Positions 23,538 through 35,400 of a DNA stretch of 64,000 nt are shown one piece after another. Both the position numbers and the translations under genes were made by a program. The DNA is from Mesorhabditis belari (taxonomy: Eukaryota; Nematoda; Chromadorea; Rhabditida; Rhabditidae), in the NCBI GenBank assembly GCA_958450365.1, contig CAUEEP010000743.1, forward strand, positions 4,897,501 through 4,961,500. Direction: 5' to 3'. Each line of letters opens with the position of its first letter. The stretch's first letter is position 1. The notes below the pieces were generated by a model. The model searched no databases, was not told the DNA's origin, and worked only from the letters and a program-made list of their open reading frames with translations.

Positions 23538-24153
23538 GCGAAATAATCTTCTCAGAAACAGTGTTTAAAGTTTATCTGAAAATATCTGAACTTTTTAAAG
23601 CTGTAATGAGAATTTGAAAAATGAAAAATCATCTTTAGAAATAGAATTTGAAAGAGAATTTTAGTGGCATATTTTTTCTTTTTTTTTTATGCCAAAAATA
23701 GGGTGGATTTACATTTAAAGGCAAGTTTTTTTTGCTGTTATTTTGCGAGATTGTATGGATTTTTTTGTCGGCTCAAGTGCGTCAACGAAATGGATAATCC
23801 GATCCGATTAGTTCGAGAATATTTGAGAGAATAGGAATCGAGAAAGATAAATGTTAAGAATAAAGTTTAAAAAAAAAATCCCGATCTAAATCTTAAACCC
23901 GGGATTTTTGTCGTAAAGCCGAATTACACATTTAGAAGAGTCGTAAATCAGATTTTAATCGTCATTGCATAAACATTTTGTTTAAAGTATTTGAAAATTT
24001 GGGTTTTTTGGTTTTTAAATGCTATTTTGCGTCAAAGATGGCTAATCCTATTCATTCATTTTGTTGAATTAACTTTTGTTTCCTTAAAAAACCTTTGAAA
24101 CTAAGAGATTTGTGAAAAGAGAACGCTGAAAAGTTCTTTTCAGAGATTTTTAA

Positions 24154-24290
24154 GAAGAATAAAGAATAAAGAATAAAGAATAAATAATAAAGAATAAAGA
24201 ATAAAGAATAAAGAATAAAGAGTAAAGAGTAAAGAGTAAAGAGTAAAGAGTAAATAATAAAGAGTAAAGAATAAATATAAACAAAGAATA
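24154..24290. repeat. AATAAAG / AGTAAAG microsatellite
   Basis: About 20 copies of a 7-bp unit AATAAAG drifting into AGTAAAG along the array. Confidence 0.9.
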
Positions 24291-24744
24291 AAGTTTAGTT
24301 GCTTATTTTTTTTTCAATTATTTCAACGAATATTGACTTTTCAAAAAACTATTTAGATTTAAGCAGATATTCAAATATTAGGTTGATCTTTTCATTTCTT
24401 TTTGTTTCTTTTCATATTTAACCCAACACCAATTAATCTATGATTTATTTCATTTGAAATACCAATTATTTTTCTGTAAAATACCATTAAAACGAGTTTA
24501 AAATATCTGATTTCTAGATGTCTTTTGAGACCTTGAATTTCAGTAGTCAATCAGTAGGTTGGAAGGAAAGTTCGTAGAAAAATTTTGCACGGTGATTTCT
24601 CAAAAACCAAGCCACCAATTCTTCCCAGATTTTTTGATAAACTTGACTATATTTCAAAAAGTTTTTGACGAAAAAAATCAGAGTGGAATTCAGGTAAAAA
24701 AAAAGAGATTTCCGAGAAAAAGAGAAAAAGTTTCGTGAATTCAA

Positions 24745-25067
24745 AAGAAATTAAATGAAAGGAAATGGAATTAAAAGAAATTAAATGAAATTAAATGAAA
24801 TTAAAAGAAATTAAAAGAAATTAAAAGAAATTAAAAGAAATTAAAAGAAATTAAATGAAATTAAAAGAAATTAAAAGAAATTAAATGAAATTAAAAGAAA
24901 TTAAATGAAATTAAATGAAATTAAATGAAATTAAAAGAAATTAAATTAAATTAAATGAAATTAAAAGAAATTAAATGAAATTAAAAGAAATTAAATGAAA
25001 TTAAATGAAATTAAATGAAATTAAATGAAATTAAATGAAATGAAATGAAATTAAATGAAATGAAAGG
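24745..25067. repeat. 10-bp satellite, GAAATTAAAW
   Basis: About 32 copies of GAAATTAAAA or GAAATTAAAT in one orientation with point changes only. Confidence 0.92.
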
Positions 25068-25687
25068 CTTTAAAACAAAGAAGAGTTTTCAAGAATTTAA
25101 AACTATTTTCTTGATAGGGATTTAAAATGAAAAGCAAAAAAAAAAACGGAAAATGAAATTTGTCGATGTTACGTATGGTAGAAGGGTTCAGATGACTCGA
25201 GGAGATCTCGATCCGAGCTCCTTTCTTTTCCGACTAAATGGGATCCCATCTGCGTAAGTGTTTGCCCATTTGTGCCCTCCAAAGAGATCAGTGAATTTCA
25301 CAATTCTATCCCTTTTTTTTTCAGAAAAAAAAACACTACTCAATTAACTTCAACCATTCCACGTCTACAATCCATCAAAATTTGCGAGTGTGACGCTTGG
25401 AGAACTTACTTATTTAAAAAAAAACAGCAGGAAAATAAGTATACATATGAAAGAGCAGTTTCTGAATATATTAAGTTAGCGAATAAGTAAAAGAAGGGAA
25501 ATTTTGCGATCAAGTTTTAGTTGGCCCTAAAAGTTGTAAAAGTTGTTTACCACTAAAAGAGCGAACAGAATTCCCTTATTTCAAAAGACTTTCATTAATT
25601 GAGCATGCTTTCTGATTTCTTTATAAACGAATTCTTTTTTCGGTTATTGCAAATTTTCCAAATGCTAATATTCAGCATATTATGCTA

Positions 25688-25817
25688 CACTACTGGACAA
25701 TGAAATATCATATTTGAAAAAAGATCGTCACTTTCGCGCGTCTGTAACTCCATTGTCTTTACCGTATTTCTAAATATTAATATTACCATTGTGTAGCCCT
25801 TGAAAAGAGCTTTCAGA
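25688..25817. mobile_element. Tc1-like palindromic MITE, truncated copy
   Basis: Left half of the element found complete at 26267-26497: starts CACTACTGGACAATGAAAT after TA and stops within GAAAAGAGCTTTCAGAA. Confidence 0.8.
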
Positions 25818-26061
25818 AGGTCACCAAACAAGAACATATAGAAAAGTGAGCTTAAACTATTTGTCGATGAGATTAGCACCCATTGAGACAGCTGGCACAT
25901 GACGCTTCTACACACTTTACTTGCGCAATCAAGCACTTTGATGAATAAGGAAACACCAAAAGAGATTAGTACTAACTAGACGAGATTGACAACAGTTGGA
26001 AAGTGGTAAAGTTAACAATGAAAATCGATGCTGATTTATAGAGTTTTGTTTTACAATCAGA

Positions 26062-26242
26062 GATGCAAGCAATGCAAGCAATGCAAGCAATGCAAGCAAT
26101 GCAAGCAATGCAAGCAATGCAAGCAATGCAAGCAATGCAAGCAATGCAAGCAATGCAAGCAATGCAAGCAATGCAAGCAATGCAAGCAATGCAAGCAATG
26201 CAAGCAATGCAAGCAATGCAAGCAATGCAAGCAATGCAAGCA
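26062..26242. repeat. 9-bp satellite, ATGCAAGCA x 20
   Basis: Twenty uninterrupted copies of ATGCAAGCA. All six frames stay open through it, producing spurious frames of simple amino acid repeats. It lies between a truncated and a complete copy of the Tc1-like MITE. Confidence 0.97.
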
Positions 26243-26266
26243 CTAAATCTAGAAACAAACAATTTA

Positions 26267-26497
26267 CACTACTGGACAATGAAATATCATATTTGAAAAA
26301 AGATCGTCACTTTCGCGCGTCTGTAACTCCCTTGTCTTTACCGTATTTCTAAATATTAATATTACCATTGTGTAGCCCTTGAAAAGAGCTTTCAGAAAAT
26401 GTATAACACAAATAGTTTAAACTCAAAGACAAGGGAGTTACAGACGTGCGAAAGTGACGATCGTTTTTCAAATATGATATTTCATTATCCAGTACTG
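26267..26497. mobile_element. Tc1-like palindromic MITE, copy 2
   Basis: Complete palindrome, CACTACTGGACAATG to its complement, flanked by TA. Confidence 0.85.
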
Positions 26498-26559
26498 TAT
26501 ATACTAGCCAGAATTGCAGAATCTGGATAAAGCTTTTGAAATAAAAAAGATCAAATCTG

Positions 26560-26880
26560 AAAAAGGTCATATTAAAGTATGACAATGCTCGCCTACACAT
26601 TGCTAAACTGATTCGCTCTAGAAGCAAGAACCTGGACTGGGAACTTCTCCTCCCACCCAGCATATTCCCCAAATCTAGCTTCATCAGATTACCATTTATT
26701 TCGTTCAATGGAAAACACCCTAGTTGGAGAGCACTTTGAAGATGAAAAAGATACCAAAAATCGATACAGAACTAGTTTGACTTCAAATTAAAGATTTTTT
26801 ATGCGAAAGGAATTCGCCTTCTACCAGGAAAATGGGCACAGTTTATTGAAAAAGATGAAAACGATTTTGTTTGATTTAGA
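26560..26880 (+). pseudogene. Mariner transposase C-terminal relic
   Basis: Broken reading frames show the end of a mariner (DD34D) transposase: YDNARLHIAKLIRSRS with LDWELL, then after a frameshift HPAYSPNLASSDYHLFRS, which carries the third catalytic Asp, and after another break LLPGKWAQFIEKD. It has at least two frame changes and a premature stop and is not functional. No matching terminal repeats were found. Confidence 0.8.
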
Positions 26881-28560
26881 TGACTTTATTGAATAAATAT
26901 TTCTGTTTGAAATTGACTCATTACTTATCCAACTCAATAGATGCTAACCCAATAGATGAAGCTGTGAAAATATGTAAACTCGAGGATGAGGCATTTGACG
27001 TTTTTTTTTATTTTGAAATAGCAGAGGCGATGAAATGAGAAACAGATGCGTCGACCTTTGACACCATTTTTGTTTTATAAAAACTCGCCCACGAAACGAG
27101 GCATAGAAGTCAACAATTTGAGGATAAATTCTGAAAAAAAAAAGATGAAATTTATAGGATTCTTGGTTTTGTAGAGTTTTTTGAAAATAAGCTGACACAA
27201 TTATACTTTAAAGAATTGACCTGATCAACTTTGCAATACTTTGCAATTGAAGAATTGATCTGATCAACTTTGCAATATGTGTAACCCAGTAAACTCTATG
27301 AATCGTTAAATCCTTTTAAATTTTACATTTTGTAAATCACCATAAAAAAGATAAACCTTAAAATCCGATTATTTCAATAAGCAAAATGAAAAGAAGGTTT
27401 GAATGAAATTTCGCAAAAAAAAGGAATGAGAGTTTAGTGATAGTGTGGAGATCTCGAAAAAAAAAGGTGAATGGGAAGAGGGGGTGGAAATGTTGAGAAT
27501 GAAATGCAAAACCGCCTCGATGGAGATTCCTGAAGGAGAGCCAAAGAGACGAAGATCTTCTCCTCTAATTGCGCTTCAGCAACCCCTTTTCCCATCCTCA
27601 TCTATCCCAAAAATTAGACATCACTTCCTTCAACGTGTTTCCGGTGAATTCCGTTTAGTCGATTATGTAATTTGAAAAAAAAGCAGAAACTTTAGGCAGA
27701 GAACAGTTGAACTAGGAGAAAGGAACTAGAGGAAAAACTAGACAAGGATTTTACGAGAAGTTGAAAGGGAGATGAGTCTAAAGTGATTGCTGAGGATATT
27801 CAAGGGATATTCAAGAGCTCAAGAGATAGACAAGAGGAGAAGTAAAGCGGGAAGTGAGGGAGTGAGAGTGGGAAGTGAAAACATCCCGCGCATGGACCTA
27901 TTCCCGTTAGTGATATGTTACACTGCGCATCCCCTAGCTCCTTCTATTCCTTCTATTCCTGAGCCTCTGTGCAAGGTGTGATCACAAATTCTTGTCACTT
28001 TGATTGATGCGAAAGGTCGATGCCCTCACAAAATGTAATTTCTATTGTCAGTTAGCAAAATTTTCCATAACTTGAATTAGTTCCTAATCGAGTTTACTTT
28101 TTAAAAAAAATTCTGAATTCTTTCGCAATCAGAGCCATGAAAAATCTAAATCTATGGATAATCAGGCACGCTGAATCCAATAAAAATAGTTTCAGTACCT
28201 GTTTTTCACATGTGCTAACTTTTAAGAACAACAAGGACAACAAATGAAAATAAGCTAACATATTAATAAAGTGGATAGCGCTTAGCAAAATCTTCCCCAA
28301 AAGACACATCAAATTCTCATCATTATTCTGCCACTTCTACAGAACTTCGTAAAACTTCTACAGAACGTTAGCCCATACCTCATTCTGATTTGACTTTTAA
28401 GCTGGTTCCAAAGACACTCAATATCTTGAGTATGGATGCTAGTAAATGATTTTTACTGTCCTGTGCACATAACCCAAATCAACATCAAAGCAAGCTTGGG
28501 CCACTCGATCAACAAATTAAAAGATTTCAGTTCTACTCTACTTGCTGTCGCAAGTAGTAC

Positions 28561-28718
28561 TTAACACGTTGACGACATTGTCACCTGATGCTGTCTGACA
28601 CATATTCGTTCGCCTGGGACATTGTCACCTGATGTCAGGTGACATTTTTTGTCGAAAAAAAACAACGTTGTCCCATGCGATTGTTTGTGCAAAAACACCA
28701 TTGTCGTCAACGTGTTAA
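28561..28718. mobile_element. TTAA-flanked MITE (piggyBac-like)
   Basis: TTAACACGTTGACGACA at the left end and the exact complement TGTCGTCAACGTGTTAA at the right. The ends include TTAA, the target site of piggyBac elements. 158 bp, non-coding. Confidence 0.75.
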
Positions 28719-29477
28719 ACGAAAAGTTGTTAATTGAATAACGAAGAAATGAGCAGTGGTTCGGAAACGAAAAAATGAATAAGAGAAGAGAAACCGAACA
28801 AAATTCATTTTGAAATGAAATGACAAATAGAGGGATTATTGGGGATGACCCGAAGAAGGAGAGGAGGGAGAAGAGTGATCTCACATCTCTTCACTCCTTC
28901 AAAAGCAGTTCCCAATAATCCCCCCAAATCCCTATCCACCTACAAATAATCGAATCATCCCGTTTTCTTGTTTTTCTGATTTTAATTTGTTAAAGTGCAC
29001 TTTTTTTTCAAATCTTTATTTAGTAAATGGATGGCAAACATTTATAGATTTTTGAAAGCACCTTTCTTAAACGATTCTTTTCTAGAAAATTAACTTTTCA
29101 AGAATATTGATAAGAATATGAATAAGAATATGGATTTCTCAAGAATATAAATAGAATTTATTATTGCTACCTTTAGAGTAGTTAAGAGCATTAAGCATTA
29201 AGCAATCACAAGGAAAAGGAAAAGGAAATTGTAAGCGAAATTCTTTTTGAAGCTCCAGGAATACTGATTTTATTTTAAAGAGTTGAAAAATATTGATAAA
29301 AAGTTAAAAATACTACCCATAATTAATAAGAATTTAATAAGAATGAATCACAATACATTTTTTTTAAGCTGTGCGCTTGTTTTTTTTGTGTTTATGGATT
29401 GAGCAAAAGCAATGTAGATTTGTAAGCATAGAATGTCAAGGAATTTGTGATTCATATGGCAAATAAGAGTGCTTTTC

Positions 29478-32400
29478 TTAGAAAGTCTCGAATCGGTGAT
29501 GAAATGAGGGAGCGTCGCGGATTCGATTCGCTTGAGCGCACGCTTGACGAATCTGCTTGTTGACAGCGGCTGGTCCACACGAAAAAACGCCAATGTCGTC
29601 CACCTAGAAAATTGTTAATTAAGATTTAGATTCTATAAGGGAAATCATTTTTTTCAACCAAACACGGTTCTCGTTTTTCGTTCTTTTTTTGTTATAAATC
29701 CGCCAAATTTGCATCCTTCTATGAAAATGAACAAGGAAAACCTCAGAAAATCCATTCTTTTGCTATTTCCTGACCCAAATTTACTCCAATTTTTGGCGAA
29801 GATACAACACTCAACATATGGAGGAAGCCGGCTTTACCCACCGCTCAAGCCAACCACAAGTACAACTCTCTGAATCCGGATGACCCTGCCATTCACACGC
29901 AGACGATCGAGCGTCTATGGGGATCTGTCAAATGAAGAAACAAGAAGCATTGCGGCACGGCATTTCATTTCATATCGAGCTACTTCGTTGAATTCATGGT
30001 TCAAGGAGAACCACAGAAAATCCATTCTTTTGCTATTTCCTGACCCAAATTTACTCCGATTGTTGGCGAGGATACAACACTCAACATATGGAGGAAGCCG
30101 GCTTTACTCACCGCTCAAGTCAACCACAAGTACAACAAGTAGGAAAGTGGGAAAGGATGTGGGAAAGGAAGTGGAAAAAAAAGGAAGTAGGAAAGGACGA
30201 TTTTTACAAATTGGTGTTGCAACAAATTGCTACTTCATTGATTCCTCATTGATCTTATTTTGATTTTAATTAAATTGATCGATTTTTGATTATTAAATTA
30301 TTAAATTTTGCGGATTTATAACGGAAAAGAACCTCGTTTTTTTAAAATTTTGATACCTCATTGTGTTTATTTTGAAGGAAACGGAAGAAAGTCTCGAAAT
30401 TCGGTCGTCCAAAGTGATTGATTGCTCTCAATCCTGAAAGTTTTAGCTCGTTAAATGTTCAAAATGAGTTATTGTTATCAAAAAATGACCTCTAATAACT
30501 ATTGTTTATTATATAATAACTCTAATAACTATTCAAAATGAACTATTATTGTCAAAATGAGGGGAGTGGGACAAAGGCGACCTTTTTTTTGCGCACCCGG
30601 ACATTTGCGCACCTTTTTTTCCGTACCTTGCCCATTAGCGCACCTTTTTTCGCGTTTTAAAAAAGCTCTAAAAAGCTAATATTAACCAATTTCTATTCCA
30701 AAAGTTGTTTTTCTAGGTAATTTTAGGGCGTAGAATCGAAATTTTGACATATCAGAGCTTGTGGAAACAAACGGACGGAGTTATGCAAAGAGAAAAATCG
30801 ACAATTTTCTGTAATTTTTGTCGTTTTGTCTTTCAAATTGGTTCCACACGCTCTGTTATGTCAAAATTTGAATTCGACACCCTCAAATTACCTAGAAAAA
30901 CAACTTTTGGAATAGAAATTGGTTAATATTAGCTTTTTAGAGCTTTTTTAAAACGCGAAAAAAGGTGCGCTAATGGGCAAGGTGCGGAAAAAAAGGTGCG
31001 CAAATGGCCGGGTGCGCAAAAAAAAGGTCGCCTTTGTCCCACTCCCAAAATGAGCATTCTTTTCCACTTCAAAAACACAACTCCAATACTAACCAGTGAA
31101 CATTGAGGTGCCTTGATTTGTTCCACGAAAATGTTTCTCGCAAATATACTGTAATTGTTTGTTTTCTTATTTCATAATCTTTCATTCAATTACCAGCATC
31201 GTTGTTCTCAAATCGAATTTGTGAAAAAATTGAGTAACAAAAATATGAGTTTCCAAAATTCGACCTTGATCCAAATCCTCCACATCTTGAAAATTCACCA
31301 TAATTTCAAATACAATAAACTTTTACACCTTTCAACACATCAATAAACCATTCATAGTTTTTGTGAGTTGGGCAAATCCACAAGAAATAGACCTAAATTG
31401 GATTTGGAAATGTTAAAAAAAAGATTTGGTAAACCTTTTTGCATTTGACAAGATTGTGCTTTCCGCTGCTTGTCTCAAGAACAAGATCGGTGAGAGTAGA
31501 AGAATATGGAGTGACACCAATACCGCCACCAATCAACACTGCCACCTCGTAATTTGTCCAATCCTATGGAAAGTCTTAAATTCATTCTATTATTTCTAAT
31601 TACCTGATTTCCATCTCCATACGGTCCAGTGAGATGAATGAGTGGATAGGGTGAACTGGTTGCTTGTGCTCTCATTATTTCAGCTCTTAACTTCCAAGTC
31701 CATGGGCCAACAGCCTGTCCTTTTGTTACTATTGTATTGTTCAATCAAATAAAACCTTTATGTAAAGCTCAAGAGTTGGAGCTTGTGGCGCTGAAGCAAG
31801 GGAAAACGCGTGATGCTCGTTGAAAGAGCATTTGAAAGCTGGCGATGAAATTCGAACCCATTGACCTAGGATTCTTCTTGTTATCAATTTTCGATTACAA
31901 TGTTATTTCTTCAATTCTTTAGAGAACTTGTATTTTCAATGATTTTTTATAATTTCGCATGTTTCTAGCCTTTTTAAGACCATTGATTGCTCTTTTATAC
32001 CCATAGGGCATGCGCTAGACGGTAAGCGATTACGCGAGCACGCAAAGAACACCTCGCCTCTCATTGAGCAAAGTATATAAGGGATTTTCTTTTTTTTTGC
32101 GAATAATTTAATTCCTAAATTTCGAAAGGAAATTTAGGCCAAATAATAGAACATTTTGTGTAATATTTTTTGATTTACAGTACTGGACAATGAAATATCA
32201 TATTTGAAAAAACGATCGTCACTTTCGCGCGTCTGTAGCTCCCTTGTCTTTGAGTTTAAACTATTAGTGTTATACATTTTCTGAAAGCTTTTTCCAAGGG
32301 CTACACAATGGCAATATTAATATTTAGAAATACGGTAAAGACAATGGAGTTACAGACGCGCGAAAGTGACGATCTTTTTTCAAATATGATATTTCATTGT

Positions 32401-35400
32401 CCATTAGTGTATATTTCGAATAATTTCTTTAGAAACATACCAGATTTAAATTTGAAGGAAACCGGTCGTTTGAACTGTAAATAGATGATATCTAAAAAAG
32501 TTTCTTTGTTAAAATACGTTGAAGATCAAAATTTCAATTTGCAAGATCAAAATTTCAAAGATTTTCTAACAAAATACCCGATGGAAGAAGTGCTGCATTG
32601 AGAACTTGCAATTTCTTGTACTCTTGTCTCATTCCGATAATTCGATCGATAACGAAAACGATGATTGGCCCAATGACGTAATACCAGAATTTTGGAGACT
32701 AAATTGAGATGCTTTGTCAAAAAATTGTCAAAAAATGTCAAAATACTATAAGTTGAATTAGATTTCGAAGCTTGTTTAAATTTAAAATGTACATCCAAAA
32801 GCCTGGGTAAACCATGGAGCATTGTGAGCGCATAGAAGGCAACATTAAGGAAATGCGTGAGACGGAAAGCGTGATAGGCTCGTCTCATGATTGATGGCAG
32901 AGCAAAGACGTAAATAATCGACATCACACAAACCAGTAGAATACCTAAGCAAGATTTTTGGATTTTGGGACATTTGGCCTCTTTTAGCAATTAGCCCATT
33001 AGCAATGGCCACTGGGACATTTGGCCCCATTAGCAATCGAACTTTAAACTCAAATTTCTTGGTGTTGAGCTTTTCAATTTAAATGATTTCTGAACCAATC
33101 GATAGAGAAAGTCTTTGCGCATCTAATGATACAAAAAGTATTTAAATTGAACAACCCAACACGAAGAAATTTTAGTTTAAAGTTTACTCATTGGAAAAGA
33201 GCGCGTATCGAATGTCACATTTGAATTTGAACCAAATTTTGAAGTTAAAGAACTCTTCCGCTTACCAGTTAACCCAGTGATTGTATTGTAAAACCAGTAA
33301 CTGATCGTCGGTAAGAAATTCGATCTAGAAAATGTTCAATAAACGAATCCAAATATGCAAACCCAAAAACAGCCTCCTGGAAAAGACATTGTAATCCCTC
33401 TTGGCTTTGCGTAGCGACATGATAAAAATTGACACAATGACCGATTGTATGTGTGGTGGCCCAAAAGGCAGCTGTGATCGCGACGATTTTGTGGAAAGCA
33501 ATTGCCGAATCGAATGGAATGTATTCACCGAGTGGCGTCTCGCGAATCAAAGTGATCACGTTTCGGCAAACCGTCAACAGAATCAAAGCCTAGAAAGATA
33601 GAGTTGATCAAAAACTCGCCATAGCTGGCCAACAGCATTGTATCTTAGTCGGAAGGCTCACTCCGGTTTTTAAGGGTTCAACCCCGGCTATGTTTTTGGT
33701 TCTTTTTCCGATATTGGTTTCTTTCTTCCCGAAGTTTAAGGCTTAGGGCTTCCTTGTGTATTGTTTGTACAACATTATTCGTGTGAAGAAATGTTTTTTC
33801 TTAAAACCGAGATAACCTTTAAAGGTTCATTTACCATATTGAAAGAGATACATCCAGCGGCTCCTCTTGTAATTGCGATACCAGCTCCCATTACTCTTCT
33901 TAAATCCCTGTGCTCTGTTTCGTAGCGATAATCTAAAAAGTCTTTAATAACTTTCTTCAATATTTATTAAATTTTTGTTAGTTTATTTATTCGTTAAAAC
34001 TTACGCCAAAATCTTTCCAAAAAAATCATGATATTGATGGAGAAAAAGACAAAGAGAATCACGATTTGCTGACGGTAAGTCTCCAAAAATGAGAGAGCTG
34101 TGCCGAAAAAGTCCTGTAAATTTTTGAGATCAGATTGATAGTAGATATTTGGTATTAGAGATTGATTTCAGAGGTCGCGTCCGTTTCTTTCCTATTTGCG
34201 TTGCTATTTTGCAATTATTCGCGTCGGATTTTTCGCCCTTTTGTCCCTTCCCGAAATTGTTTTTGCTGGTCTGCGGGTTGCTTTTGCCTTCTTTTCTGGG
34301 GGGACTTGGTTGTTTCTTTTGATGCGCATGCTGTTTTTGTAATGGGTATTGTTGCATTTTGGTTTTGTACTAATAAACAGTAAAATTATAAATTCAACTT
34401 ACTTTCTGCTACCCTTCAGGTTTTAAATCCTGTTTCGATGACTGGTTTAACATTGTAGAGAGAGCTTACTAACATTTGTGTCGCCACCGACGAGTATTAA
34501 TCTTGTGTTGGATGCTGCGCGTTCTTGTTATGTTGTAAGCGCTTTGGGGAAACCCTTTTAACCTTCTTTGTGCAATTCGGCTATTCTGAAGCAAAATCAT
34601 CCTCGATGATAAGGTTAAAGCGGGTCGCACCCCAAACTCAGACATTGATTTGATTGATAGGATGAACTGAAAAACTTACTTTTGTCATACAAGCAATGTC
34701 ATTGGTTGGAACAGCGAAAGAGTTTAAAGATTCAGTTCTGAAATGTTTTTTTCTTTTTCTCAAAATTTCAAGCATTTCTCTTACTCGTCTAGATTCACTT
34801 TCATTCGTGCGCCTCTGAAATCAACTCCCACTGGTCTCGTTGCACCGTCATGATGAAACAAATTCTCAAAATCATCGAATGTCAGCTTTTCTTGGCGTGG
34901 AGAAATGCCTAAAACGAAATTTTTCATTTCAAGCTCAACTTTGAATTGTTTTTTTTTTTGTAAAGCAAAATAAAAGCGGACAAAAATTGAGCGAAGGAAT
35001 CGTCAAACTGGGATTACTTGGTCGTTTCGCTTTACTAGATCGACATCTTATGGAATTTACTGAAATATAGCCACTGTCAAGAATATCCAACAACTAACCA
35101 CTCTTGAAGAAAATCGCATCAATGATATCATTTTGTTGAGAGTTATCGATTTTCACCCCAGCCACCCCATTGAGCGATTTGATGAACTCAACGAATTCCT
35201 CTCTTTCCACCGAACCGTCTCCATTTCGGTCACACATCGTGAATAAAAGTGTCAACTTTTGCTTTGTTCCACCTGAACTTTTATTTGCTTTAGAGATAGG
35301 ATTAACTGAAACACTTACTTGTGTCATACAAGCAATGTCATTAGTTAGAACAGCGAAAGAGTTTAAAGATTCAGTTCTGACTTGATTTAAAGATAACAAT

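Larger units (their letters stand above)
23538..29477. other. Repeat-rich intergenic region
   Basis: Nearly 6 kb between two minus-strand genes. Satellites, MITEs and a mariner relic are listed separately. Open frames at 25272-25490, 26349-26708, 27445-27675 and 28561-28884 either overlap those repeats or have no recognisable protein. A tandem duplication of about 35 bp, AAGAATTGAYCTGATCAACT, lies at 27210-27282. Confidence 0.55.

Noticed and set aside
25929..26296. Open frames of over 60-116 codons through the 9-bp satellite on both strands
   Set aside because: All arise because a 9-bp unit without stops stays open in every frame; composition is pure repeat.
27445..27675. 76-codon frame rich in charged residues
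   Set aside because: No splice sites or motif; purine-rich upstream sequence explains the open frame.
29880..30263. 127-codon plus-strand frame in a bli-3 intron
   Set aside because: It reads the Merlin-like relic and its duplicate in the wrong frame.
31756..31865. Minus-strand GGGTTCGAATTTC resembling a tRNA B box
   Set aside because: It lies in a bli-3 exon coding WVRISSPAF in the FAD-binding region; there is no matching A box.
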